A stretch of DNA of 64,000 nucleotides from Arctopsyche grandis (GCF_051622035.1 NC_135358.1:1676501-1740500); one strand, 5' to 3'; counted from the first letter of the stretch, positions 52,701 through 62,066 are shown. A program made the numbers and translations. Notes: generated by a model from the letters alone, not told the origin.

Positions 52701-54903
52701 TGAATGTTTTATCATGTTCGGAGCCGGCCCAACGGGAACGTTTACGTCGCGTCTTTTTATCTTCAGCCGACTCTCGGTTTCCTGGAAAACAAATAAACCG
52801 TAAAAACTGTACAGCGTGGCGTGGATTATTGCTAATCGCCGTAGAGACACGTATTTTGGGCACTTTGCTATTAACCTTTCCACCGCGTACGACTACTATA
52901 CATGTCCTAGCGAACATGCCCTCAGCGCGCGAGACACGCATTAGATGTCTTGGAAGTTCCAACCTGTATAAGAGCCGTCTATTGTGTTCAAATTTTATAA
53001 CTTGGTTGAAAATATTACTAAATGTATACTTTACCAAATTCAATAGATGGCAGTAGTCAAAAAAAATAAATATAGGTTGTAAAATTCAAAAAAATATTAC
53101 AACCTATATTTATAGTCGAAAACGCGATAGCAAAATCCGCAAAAAAGCAGCCGCGTACAGGGCATGTTCGCTAAATTTGGTGACGCGGGCAAAGGGTTAA
53201 TGCTAAAATTCGGAATAGATGTTAATAGATGCTAAAATAACAAACAAAAATGAAATTTGTATAAAATTAATAGACAATTTAGAAGGGTCTTCCTATCCCT
53301 TTGCCCATTTATTATGTGAAGAAATTGAGGGGATAAAACAGAGCTTGCAGTTTACCATAGACGGTGTTTTTTCTGTCGAAACCAAGCAACTGCTTTTGTC
53401 TACTACTGTAAACAAAATAAGACAGTTGGAGCTGTGTATCCAAAAGGCTGCTCAAATAAGACAAGACTAAATGAGACAAATCTATTCCTCCGAACATTGA
53501 GTAAACTATTCAATCCATCTGTGGCAGGTTCAAAATCTAATATTAATGTTAAAGAAACAGTTTTGTTTTTTAGAAACCTGCCATTGTTTAATGTAATGTA
53601 ACAGAGGCTCAATGATTGGAAGGATATCAGCACTTTTTTAGACAATTAATAGAGAATATAAGAAGTGAATCCACGCCGGATATATTGCTATTATTGATGG
53701 CAACAAAAATTAAATATGAAGAGTTTGGTTGTGCCGCTCTAACATCTATTTGGTGTCCCGTCAATAGTGTGGATGCTGAAAGGTATTTTAGTAAATACAA
53801 TATAATTTTTACCGGTCGTCGCACGAATCTCAAAAAATAATCTGTAGAAATAAGCTCCATGTTCAGTTTTAATCAATTTTAATTGGTATAATATTTTTAT
53901 ATTCATATTTTTTGTCTTTGTATTTTTATATTCATGTTTTTTTCATTGTAATTTTAACTTCAAAACATTTTAGAATTTTTCTATTATTTTTTAATGTTTG
54001 TGTTGTCTTTAAATTGTATATATGTATATACATTTTGTTAAAATTCATCGAAATTTTTTATTATTTAAAATTAATATCTTCATAAAAATAGATGCTAAAT
54101 TGAACATTTTTATCGCCCTAAAACGCAAATATGCAAAATTGACAAAAATAGATGCCCAAAATACGGGTCTCTACTAATCGGCGATGCATACCCGGAGAGC
54201 CGGAATCGTCAGGTGTCGGATTCATATAAGACATCTGGTCCTGCATGGCGTTCAGATTTTGCAAGCTGTGAATCGTCGTGTTAGCTGAAGCAGCGGCTAG
54301 TATAGCTGCCTGTGTCAATCTGTCAACGAGAGCTCCATTGCCGCTGGTGCGGGACATGGTGGAAGTAGTCGTCCCGACCATCTGATCTAATAAGGCGATG
54401 GTACCATCCCTGCAAAAAGTATATGTATATACGACAGGAAAAATATATAATTCTACATAATATGTTATTTAAAATAGTAAACGTTATTACTGCTGCTGGT
54501 TAAATATTACAATAATATAGAAGAAAAGTGGAATTTTTTTTGGTTAAAAAATGAAAAAAGTATCAAACCTATCTTTGGATTTGTTCCGTCCCCTGCTTCG
54601 ACTGCGACTGCGACTTCGGCTTCGACTTCTGTGGTCTTTCGACTTCCTCTCACGATCCTTGCTCTTCCTATCCTTGTCCCTACTTCTGTGACGGCTCCTA
54701 TCCCTAAAATGACATTTGACAGTGTGAAAACGCACAAGTGAGGTTAGAATTTGAGCGAAAGTGGTGTACCTCTTGGAGCGATGCCTCTCTCGGTCTCGGT
54801 CCCGATCCCGATCCCGGTCCCGATCTCGGTCCCTGTCGCGGTCTCGGTGACGATCCCGGTCCCGATCTCGATCCCGACTCTTGTCCCGACGTCGAGAACT
54901 CAT
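40797..54903 (-). CDS. SF1: Splicing factor 1 / branch point binding protein
   Basis: SF1 recognises the intron branch point and binds U2AF65 in early spliceosomes (nucleus). Exons in transcript order: 54903-54770, 54703-54569, 54409-54192, 52781-52638, 50319-50244, 49292-49140, 49066-48960, 47496-47330, 42000-41839, 41766-41035 and 40964-40797. All phases agree, giving 731 residues. The N-terminal ~90 residues are an RD/RS repeat. The U2AF ligand motif RKRSRWAG is near residue 175, followed by [11 protein letters not shown]. The KH domain spans about 290-380 ([30 protein letters not shown]). Two zinc knuckles follow the QUA2 segment [15 protein letters not shown] ([14 protein letters not shown] and [14 protein letters not shown]). 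A proline/glycine-rich tail ends PPPPPPPS. The start is the first Met before the RD repeats. Introns carry a non-LTR element, hAT elements and MITEs. PERK-like lies head to head upstream. Confidence 0.95.
42030..42345 (-). repeat. Joined fragments of dispersed repeat families A and B in SF1 intron
   Basis: TTGATTTTAACGGGTGG and TTGATACACGAATTAAAAAT (family A) run straight into ATTCGGATGTGACCAACCCA and TGTATTTGAGGAATATAAGG (family B right end, inverted), then back into family A (CATACATCGAGTCTGTTTTT). This suggests A and B belong to one larger element. Confidence 0.55.
42346..43140. other. SF1 intron, repeat fragments
   Basis: It holds an LTR-like patch at 42350-42620 (TATATATAATTTCGAAAG; minus-strand AATAAACAACATG), the CCGGGTAAAACAACTAG repeat end at 42790-42812, and a SINE body fragment at 43025-43110 (ACAAATTGGCAAACTCTG). 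No gene is recognised. Confidence 0.4.
43275..46078 (-). pseudogene. ORF2 (endonuclease-reverse transcriptase), frameshifted and mutated
   Basis: The endonuclease part reads [38 protein letters not shown] and, after a frameshift near 45620, SLIDLVITN and GGHSIV. The reverse transcriptase (44649-43897) has [26 protein letters not shown] and [10 protein letters not shown]. The block normally reading D..KAFDTV is [11 protein letters not shown], so the first catalytic aspartate is replaced. A stop separates [14 protein letters not shown] from [13 protein letters not shown], and further breaks lie near 43897 and 43606. The C-terminal piece ends [16 protein letters not shown]. It cannot make an active enzyme. 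Confidence 0.85.
46080..47162 (-). CDS. ORF1 (gag-like, RNA-binding) protein of the non-LTR retrotransposon
   Basis: A 360-codon uninterrupted frame. The N-terminal half is lysine/asparagine-rich and probably coiled (repeated [12 protein letters not shown]-like and [15 protein letters not shown] segments). The middle has an RRM-like segment ([20 protein letters not shown]). The C-terminus holds three cysteine/histidine clusters: [28 protein letters not shown], and a third beginning CINCFKCNN. Such proteins coat the element RNA. It starts [15 protein letters not shown] and overlaps or abuts ORF2. AT-driven codon use (many Asn, Lys, Ile) differs from the host genes. Confidence 0.85.
   Translation of the reverse strand: MASERISEVITIEKKIMDILTTKTNSISNENKTFLIESVKKLVEYICESENNDKEQFLDVICESRSEFKNLKNNTQKDINILKSNSELNILKRGVNKNENNLSYANALKNNNKDVTIIVPKKIQETDKTKEECKNVIKPKELKIGIQAVKKIGKGGIVVTCNSAQDSIKLIKEVKNKLGESYNVKRGELKNPKIKIVDISEELTSEQLAECLMNQNQEVINDGELKVLKIWKRSKNNKYNAIVEVDCNTFKRLIENGKVNINWDRCRVFEEVNVLRCLNCYGFNHKAVDCINKVTCAKCGEEGHKNEGCNNKIIKCINCFKCNNKLKLNLNTNHGPFDTKCSVYKRNIELMRNRIKYNNI
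47671..47879. repeat. Fold-back element with TTAGG-like internal runs
   Basis: TAAATGATTAGGGCCCACC and AAGGCTGCTAGATATGATTT on the left are mirrored by AACATATCTTAGCAGCC and AAGGTTGGCCCTATTCATTT on the right. The AGGTTAGGTTA-type runs are part of the arm. Related copies are at 48392-48540 (half) and 50800-50955. Confidence 0.65.
47880..48385. mobile_element. TTAA-target MITE, family P2, longer relative
   Basis: It starts CCCGTTTGTCCGCGGCCG after TTTA and ends GCCACGGGTAAAGGG before TTAA (48386-48389). It shares GTGCCGCGTACAGGGCTCGT and the CGAAAACTCGATTC region with 36497-36819. Non-coding. Confidence 0.65.
48386..48959. other. SF1 intron: half fold-back element and unassigned DNA
   Basis: 48392-48540 is a half copy of the fold-back element above. 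48541-48959 has a short frame (48711-48935) without recognisable family. It ends in the donor side of the KH exon. Confidence 0.4.
49330..50243. other. SF1 intron, low-complexity DNA
   Basis: It contains a run of about 12 G at 49447-49460, poly-A/T tracts, and a (TA)n run at about 50060-50083. No gene or recognisable transposon is seen. Confidence 0.45.
50739..51071. mobile_element. MITE with GGTGCCACTTT ends enclosing a fold-back copy
   Basis: GGTGCCACTTTAGTATGCG is mirrored by CGCATACGAAAGTGGCACC. Inside lie a fold-back element copy (TTGTTGGCTGTTAAG...CTTAGCAGCCAACACC) and TTAGGTTAGGTTAAG runs. The same terminus occurs near 47568-47620. Confidence 0.65.
51312..51893. mobile_element. hAT-type non-autonomous element in SF1 intron
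   Basis: It starts CAGGGCCAGCTCAAAGG and ends CCTCGGGCCACTCCTG, so the ends are inverted CAGG-type repeats. The flanks GTCATGAT (51304-51311) and GTCATAGT (51894-51901) are a slightly decayed 8-base duplication. Poly-G patches and AGGGCGCCA/GGGGGGCGC motifs recall the element at 59001. Confidence 0.65.
51902..52637. other. SF1 intron, AT-rich, no feature recognised
   Basis: No repeat or coding structure could be named. Confidence 0.4.
52875..53196. mobile_element. TTAA-target MITE family P2, nested in the hAT element
   Basis: Perfect TTAA on both sides (52871-52874, 53197-53200), ends CCTTTCCACCGCGTACGAC and GACGCGGGCAAAGGG. Very similar to 36497-36819, so movement was recent. Confidence 0.8.
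53616..53840 (+). pseudogene. hAT transposase C-terminal remnant
   Basis: The frame includes [17 protein letters not shown] and [17 protein letters not shown], then GRRTNL. This matches the hAT dimerisation block around S.DAER.FS. The upstream transposase is broken into short frames (for example 53219-53470), so no full protein is made. Confidence 0.75.
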
Positions 54904-55393
54904 TTCTTGTGCGTGGTTTTTCCAAAAAGCGAACCCGACAAGCAGCGAATCTCCACTCCCAATGCCTAATGGCGGCCCTAATACATCTACATGTCACTTT
55001 ATGATCCAAACACCAGTTTTCACGTCCATCGTTTAATCGCTATTTATTGTTTCCAAAATCTATAGTTCGTTTATGTGCACTTATGTTCATCTCACAAAAG
55101 CGTATTTTATACTAAAATTCACACTAGTAAGTGGGGTGTATATTTTCCTTGGAAAAATTGGCTTCATTGAAATTATATCTACATATGTATGTAGTTGTTT
55201 CGATATCATTTCTTTCTATTATTACCTCTATTTTTCACGTGAGACCAAAATGCCACGTTACACTGAAGCGAAATACCATTGTTCGTCATCAGGGGCGGCT
55301 CGTGACTTTAACGTAGACAACTAAAAGTGACCTTCTGTATACGGCAATACGGATCTTTTTTTTCTGCTTCGACTGACTGTCTACACCAGTGTT
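54904..55393. other. SF1 promoter side, intergenic
   Basis: Upstream of the SF1 start. CAGGGGCGGCTCGTGAC at 55290 resembles a hAT terminus. No promoter motif can be named with confidence. Confidence 0.35.
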
Positions 55394-55401
55394 GGCGAAC
55401 C

Positions 55402-56212
55402 CAGTGGCGTAGCCAGGATTTTGTCAAGTGGGGGGGGGGGATTTTGACAGGAAAAAAGGCAAGATAATTTATATAATTTATATTTAATTAATATAAAATC
55501 ACAACATATAAAAATAAAGTAAATACGTAATAAACATATAGTATGAACAAAATTCAAATAAAATAAAAATAATGAATACTTTAAAAAAGTACGAAATTCA
55601 CAGATCCAATCTTCGCGTATTTATCTAATATTTTTTCTGCAGTAACATTTATATCCCTATGAATATCTTATAAAGCAAGTCCATTTAGTCGATTTTCCGA
55701 CATCGTACATATTTCTTAAATATGTTTTTAGTCATCGTAGTGTGGAAAAGCTCCGTTCACTTGTGGCTGTTGTCACTGGAAGTGTTGCTAGAATTTTTAG
55801 AAGTATGTAAATAATGGGGAAAATTGAAGGATTGCAAATTGCAATTGCAGCTAGTGCGTCTTTGGTCGATTTTCACTAGTACTTATATATTGCCACCACA
55901 TTTTCCAACTCTTCAGTTAGAATGCAAGGCCCACAAAATATATCTTGGTTGTAAATTTCCCCCAAAGTCTTTATCTTATTTTTTAAAACACTTGATGGTT
56001 GAGAGCTTTTTCCATCAGGAAGCAAAACATTGGAAATTTTCAAGTATATCTTTACGTCCTAAAAATCTGTTATGGATTTGAGATAAAAACTATCCAAAAA
56101 TGGTACAAACGATCAATTGCGACAGGAGTGGGATATTTTGCCGCCGACTGCACTCCGCCAAGGGGGGGGGGGTCCAGACCCCCTGGACTCCCCCCATTTC
56201 GCTACGCCACTG
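55402..56212. mobile_element. hAT element with perfect 8-base duplication, inserted in another hAT end
   Basis: It starts CAGTGGCGTAGCCAGGATTT and ends ATTTCGCTACGCCACTG, flanked by GGCGAACC at 55394-55401 and 56213-56220. Poly-G runs lie just inside both ends. Removing it restores CAGTGTTGGCGAACCTATGA, itself a hAT-type terminus. The coding remnants are too broken to name. Confidence 0.85.
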
Positions 56213-56220
56213 GGCGAACC

Positions 56221-57139
56221 TATGACCCGTGGGTCAGACACTGACCCAAGAAGAATTTTTTAATGACCCGCATGTCGAAAATTGAAGAAATATGTACATC
56301 TGGCAATCGCAAAGATAATAGAACATAAAAGACCTAGCTCAGGGTGGATCTAAGATATACCTACTATCCCGTTATTTCCCCCAATTATATATTTGGGTGT
56401 GTTACAAGTTGTAACTTACAAAAAACAATCCACAAGTATACAACAAGACAACCTAAATGCATTTTAAAAAGTACGATGTCTTGTTTCGTATTTTTTAAGG
56501 AACATAATTTTTTCAATTCTCATTTCTTTCGGTCGCCTAGGTGCACACATTTATACATATGATAGGCGCGGCCCTGGATAATCTCATCATATTGATGGTT
56601 TATAACCACTGGTATTTTGATTTTTGCACAGTGCTATCTGTAAAGTGTGTATGCGGCGCGATATGCGTCATTTCCTTTTTTTTATTTTTTAGTATATTTA
56701 TCCTCTGCAGGCCGACGAAGTACATACGTACTGCTAGAACACCATTTTCTCATTAGAAGATGTTCTCATAAAATATTATAAATGCTTTTGCATTGAAATA
56801 CTAAGTGTACTGGTGGGACATTATAAATGTACAAGTTATGTGCAAGGTCATAGACACTTTGATTTTATCAATACCGTGACTCACGAACATATGTAAATAT
56901 GTCAAAGTAGTCGCAAATACATGAACATATGTATATAGATTCATAATATATTACAGTAGAAGGTAAAGATGACAACATATTCTATTTAATTTAAATATTG
57001 TATGATGCAAAAACTCTTTTTGGATTAGAGGAAGTGTTTGCATTTTACATAAATAAAAATTGAATCATTACATAAATAATCAAAGTGTAAACCTAATATA
57101 CATATGAATTTCTGTTTATTCCATCAGTTTTCTGCAGAG
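56221..57139. other. Intergenic DNA before the PERK-like gene
   Basis: It begins with the rest of an older hAT end (TGGGTCAGACACTGACCC). No gene is recognised. A TTTTCTGCAG acceptor-like tract sits at 57128-57137 just before the ATG, so a non-coding first exon may exist upstream. Confidence 0.4.
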
Positions 57140-60100
57140 ATGTCGATCGGTAAACAAGCGTATGAAATCCTCACGAGGGAATTGAAGCTTCTTCGTTATC
57201 AAAAAAAGCCAAAGTTTCCAATCTTACACCGAATGCTACACGATTTTTCCATAGATAAAAAACAGACACAAAAAGTATACAGTTCTCTACAGATTTTACT
57301 AATAAAAATATGGAAAGAATATGACGATGACAACAAGGATTTTTCGGATGTAAAATTGAGTATCGTGAATTTTCTTCTATCTGATAGAATATCCAACTTA
57401 ATTTTGAACTCCATCAAAGTTACTCTCGGTGATGAATTAACAGATACTAGTTTGAAAGAAGTGGAGAATTGTATCTTGCAAGACTTTAAGAATTTCTTAA
57501 TCCGTAGCTTATCAAGAATAATTGCCCAACTAACCATTTTGCAACTAAGCAAGTATCAACTGGATGAGTAAGTTTTATGAAAAAAATTAGCTCACAAATT
57601 TTGTATCGCAACATATGTACTAACAAGTGAAGCTTATAAAATGATACCTACACATTTTTACATACTTAAATGCGAAATATTTTTATTTTAGTTTAATTAT
57701 TGTGAGTACGGTGAATGGGAGACTGTGTGCTATAGATCTATTCTTGGGAATAATCGTCTGGAGCTTTAAAGCGGGACTACCATTGGTCCAGTCGAATAAG
57801 ACTTCACAGGTATTTACTTTGTGGTTTAATTTCGTAATATATGTACTTGTGAAGATGAGTTGTTTATATATTTTATACTATTTTTTAACTAAAGTCTATA
57901 GAATATAATGGAAAAATTGTCCGTATAATACCCACCTCGGGCGGAGGGCTGTACAAACTGGTAAACAAATCAATACCAGTGCAAATGCAAGTTTCAATGG
58001 AACAATTGATTTCTATGTGCCCTTGCATCGGTGATGTAATTTTTACTGGTACGAACATCACTTTTTTATGTATAGCGATTTTCTTTATATTTGATAGAAC
58101 TTCGTGTACTACATATTATATTATATTTCAGGTAACAAAATTACTTTTGCCAAAAATCTTTCATTGCCTATGGGGTTTGTTAATCACAAGAGTTCACAAA
58201 AAGTCTTGGAAAATTTGGATAAAAATGAAGATTGTGTGCCGAGAACTCCCTTGATCTTAAAATCTACAATACAAATACTGCACGCCAACCATCAACATAA
58301 TTTGAAAACAAAGTTGTTATTGCTTATTTCAGTGAAATTATCAATGCAAATAAAAAATTGTTAAAAGAAGTGTTCTTTAGATGGAGTATGAACGTTACGG
58401 AATATGACATTCATCTTAAAAAAGATGCACGTCCTGAAATCCAAAACGATTCAGATGTCACTTCCTCAGCGATCAGTTCCATCGTAGTGGATCCACCCAA
58501 AGGTGTAATAACTCGAAAGATTGGTGCTAATTACAGTCGTTACAACTTCTTTTGGAAGATAGAAGTAAGTTTTCACACAATTTCTCGATCATATATGTAT
58601 ATATTCAACACAGTAAGTTGTATAAATTTTAATTTACAGCTTAGATCTTCAATTGCAAATGTGTGGATTCTAGAAAATGAACGACTACAAAAATTGGATT
58701 TATTTAGTTCACCTCATGTGATGCCTAATGATAGCGGAATTCTGCCAAGTTTTTTCTACACATGTATGGAAGATGTAAAAAAGTTTTCATATAATATTAT
58801 ATACTATACAAATATATATGTATACTAATCTATATTTTATTAAAGAATGCATATATTCAAGAATCTCCACGGATCAAAGTTCAAAAATCTAATCAAATGA
58901 ATTTTGATAAAATACTCAATATAGATGATGACTTAATGCAAAATTTAGGTCGGAAATTCTCAAATGGTATTTTAATTTTTACTTCTATATCTATTATATA
59001 CAGTGCCGGTTTTAGGGGGGGGGCTGGGTCAGGCGGGGCCTGAGGGCGCCAAATAAGTTAGGGCGCCGCACGATGCACCAAAGGCGCTATAAAATTTAAA
59101 ATTAGAGCTCCAAAAGACATTCAAAATTTTAGATTAGAGCGCCAAAGCCGAAAGTTTTTTCTAAGGGTGTTTAGAAAAAATTGCCCGGGGGCGCCATCGG
59201 GTGTAAGGCCGGCACTGATTATATACGTGTATGTATTCTAGAATATATACATACGTATATATAAATAATTTTTTATTCGATGATTAGGTCATAAATATTC
59301 GGATATTGGATTTTATGCGTATTTCAATGAAAGTTCATCTGCTATTGAAGAAAAATTTGAAAATCTTACCGTCAAAGAGTTCAATGACGACGTATATAAT
59401 AGCGAATTTGTTAAAAAATTCGAATACAACAAGAAGTTGGGAGAAGGAGGATTTGGATTTGTTTTTGAAGCTCGTCACAAACATGACAATTGTACTTATG
59501 CTATTAAAAGGATTGAAATGAAGTAATTATGTATTTTCATTTTTGTATATAATGAGTTTATTTACATTCAGAATAGTTTTAATTTATTTTCTGCTGTCAC
59601 TAAGAAAATTTTTTGAGCTTGATTGGTCTATTGTTTTTATATTTTTCATATACTACATACATACATTTAAATATAATTTTCTTTTAGGCCCTTTTAAACA
59701 AGCTATTTATCTAAGGTTTTATTTTGAAAAATTTTCAGAAAAGATGAAATGGATCAAATAGTGCGTGAAGTTCAAGCACAAGCAAATTTAGATCACAATA
59801 ATCTTGTACGTTATCATCATTCTTGGTTAGAAGAACCGCCACTCGATTGGGACGATCCTCTAAAATCGTAACTATTTTAGATTACTTTTAATTTCTTATA
59901 ATTTATAATTTTTTACTATTGTATTTTTTATCATAGGGAGATGGAAAATGATGAATCTTCTTTAGAGTTGTTACAACCTGGAAGTTATCTTACAAGGTAT
60001 GAGTCAAGTATTTGTAGCAAGGCTTATTTTTATATCCAAATGCAATTGTGCAAATCGGGGAATCTAAGAGATTGGTTGAATAATTCTAAAATGCTAGAAA

Positions 60101-60902
60101 TACGCAAAGAAAAGGTATACATTAAATTTTCCCATATTATGCATTTAAAAAAAAATTCATTAATTATATCATTTTGTCACATTTCATATACGCCCAGACT
60201 GTTTCTTATTTTAAACAAATTGTAAGTGGAGTGGAATATATGCATGAACAGGGTTTCATTCATCGAGATTTAAAACCTGAAAATATATTTTTTTTCTCTG
60301 ATGATTATATTAAAATTGGTGATTTTGGATTAACAACCAATTATATCGTTGATTCATTAAATAATGGTGATATAAACGTAAAACTGCCAAATAAATTGGA
60401 ACATACGTTAGACGTTGGTTAGTAAGAGTTGTACATACATGTATTTTATTTTCAAATTTGTGTATAATTATTATAGTTTGGTGACTATTCAACTAGGTAC
60501 TGGATTTTATAAAGCCCCAGAGCAAAAGGTCACAAAGACTTATAACCATAAGGTGGATATTTGGGCTCTTGGGATTATTTTGGTAGAATTTTTATCTATT
60601 TTCAAAACTGGAGTTGAAAGGATTAAAGTCTTGGAAAAACTGCATGTCGGAACTTTCACACAAACATTAATCGATGCTTTCCCCAATGAGGTGCGCTTAT
60701 AGATAATAAATCTTTTTTGTTTTATAAAATATAATTATGTACATAATTATACATTTCTTCTGATTTTTAGTACAAATTGCTCCGTTTAATGTTATCGCAC
60801 GATCCTACAAAACGGCCCACCACTTTTGGTATTAGAGCACATTCACCAATTAATGATAAGAATGTTAAAGAACGTTTTTATTTTAAAATGCCTTCTATAT
60901 GA
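57140..60902 (+). CDS. PERK-like eIF2-alpha kinase without visible signal peptide or membrane anchor
   Basis: PERK phosphorylates eIF2-alpha on ER stress. Thirteen exons join in phase to 802 residues: 57140-57567, 57692-57809, 57895-58048, 58132-58312, 58381-58564, 58640-58774, 58846-58966, 59288-59522, 59739-59867, 59937-60114, 60198-60417, 60497-60690 and 60771-60902. Exon 1 (about residues 1-143) is an unrecognised helical-looking segment. Residues about 143-455 follow the PERK luminal propeller ([42 protein letters not shown]). The kinase (about 485-790) has [24 protein letters not shown], the PERK-type [25 protein letters not shown] and APEQ. Only about 30 mostly polar residues link propeller and kinase, where PERK has its transmembrane helix and juxtamembrane segment. 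The intra-kinase insert is short. Human PERK is about 1,115 residues. An alternative in-frame Met at 57104 adds 12 residues. It could be a cytosolic paralogue, or the true start may lie on an unseen exon. Confidence 0.85.
59001..59217. mobile_element. hAT MITE with perfect 8-base duplication in PERK-like intron 7
   Basis: CAGTGCCGGTTTTAGG and the inverted AAGGCCGGCACTG are flanked by ATTATATA at 58993-59000 and 59218-59225. It is 217 bases long with GGGCGCC motifs and is non-coding. Confidence 0.85.
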
Positions 60903-61072
60903 ATCAAATTTTTAGTTTAAAATATATGAATTTGTATGTTGTTATTTTTTCGAATTTGAATTGTATTTTTATATATAGATTTATTTACAATAGGAATATT
61001 AAGTTTATGAACTTTTTGCTGTTACTGAACAGGTTTTTTTATGATAGCGATATATTTATCTTGAAATGAAAA

Positions 61073-61078
61073 AATAAA
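61073..61078 (+). terminator. Candidate polyadenylation signal of the PERK-like gene
   Basis: AATAAA about 170 bases after the stop, followed by TTTTCGTGTTTTTATTT, a T/GT-rich tract. Confidence 0.5.
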
Positions 61079-61099
61079 TAAAATTAATCAGATTATTTT

Positions 61100-62066
61100 C
61101 GTGTTTTTATTTACATTTTTGTAACCAATTTTCAATTTATATTGAAATTTGCTAGTTGATGTTAATTTTAATTAAGAATTCAAAATAAATAAGGGATACA
61201 AATCGTTGTTCACTATGATTTTAAATTTAAAAGATAATAACCATATAAACAACGTTCCCTCTAATATTTATATTGTGTGTGCGGTAAAATCTCGATCACG
61301 GAACATTTGGCACCCAAAAACTCCAGCAATCTAAAGGCATTCACGCGAAATATTGTACTAACTCCAGATATTCCGTATTCGCGATTTTGTGGCAACGATT
61401 ATCGTACGTGCGATCGCAATTTGAGCAATAATCCCTTTACCGTCATTTTAGATATTTTATATTTATTTTTAACATATTAGCCACGGTGACATTACAGAGT
61501 TCTCTAACGCGTCACTGTGGCCAGTCGCACAATCATAGCTCAAATAAGGGTTTGTAAAACATCCGTTCTTGACATTTATAATTGATAAAACCAGGGCTTT
61601 TTTTTCGCAACTCGCTTCTTGTCAAGTTCTTTTTGGAAAAGACTGGTAAACGGGTTACATCCCAAAAATGTGAATCGCTACCAAGATAACCACCGCTACG
61701 AAAATGCTTTTTTTTACGATATCTGGGCAGTTGTCAATAGTCGAGACTCCAATGAGTTGAAGCCTAATGCCCCTAATGAGAATGCATTAGGATATAGCCA
61801 AGGATAATAACTATTCAATTTTATATAAAGATATCCGAGAAACCCTTTTTGATTCTCTTAATCTTCATTGAATGAGTCATATGAGTAGGACTCCATAAAA
61901 TGGAAGAAAATTTTAGGATGCTACGTACTAGAGATTCATAAAGAATTTTAAGCGCTGACGCACTTTGGAAAGGTTTACTAACTCGTAGTACGAATCCAAG
62001 CATTTTTGTGGACCGCAAATATGTAAGACGAATCACCAGATAGTGTATAATTGTGGATGTTAAATA
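61100..62066. other. Intergenic DNA between PERK-like and mRpL36
   Basis: It contains a partial fold-back MITE M1 (61285-61430: ATCTCGATCACGGAACATTT), a repeat end at 61480-61525, and a retrotransposon remnant at 61830-62060. Confidence 0.45.
61830..62060 (-). pseudogene. Non-LTR reverse transcriptase C-terminal fragment
   Basis: The minus-strand frame reads KMLGFVLRVSKPFQSASALK, then ILYESLVRSILKFSSILWSP and RIKRIKKGF. This is the region downstream of the polymerase core in Jockey/CR1-type elements. Only this fragment remains. Confidence 0.7.

Larger units (their letters stand above)
52842..54173 (+). mobile_element. hAT element filling the SF1 intron 52782-54191
   Basis: The ends are TAGAGACACGTATTTTGGGC and the inverted TAGAGACCCGTATTTTGGGC. 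They are flanked by CTAATCGC(CG) and CTAATCGG(CG). Plus-strand remnants at 53616-53840 encode the C-terminal dimerisation region of hAT transposase. A TTAA MITE is nested at 52875-53196. The element ends 18 bases from the exon 3 donor. Confidence 0.85.

Noticed and set aside
57104-57139. Upstream in-frame Met (MNFCLFHQF...) as a signal peptide
   Set aside because: Only about nine residues are moderately hydrophobic, and the stretch coincides with a pyrimidine-rich acceptor-like tract ending in CAG.
58175-58332. Frameshift proving the PERK-like gene is a pseudogene
   Set aside because: A 68-base intron at 58313-58380 restores the frame and the expected PERK sequence across the junction, and all other junctions are in phase.
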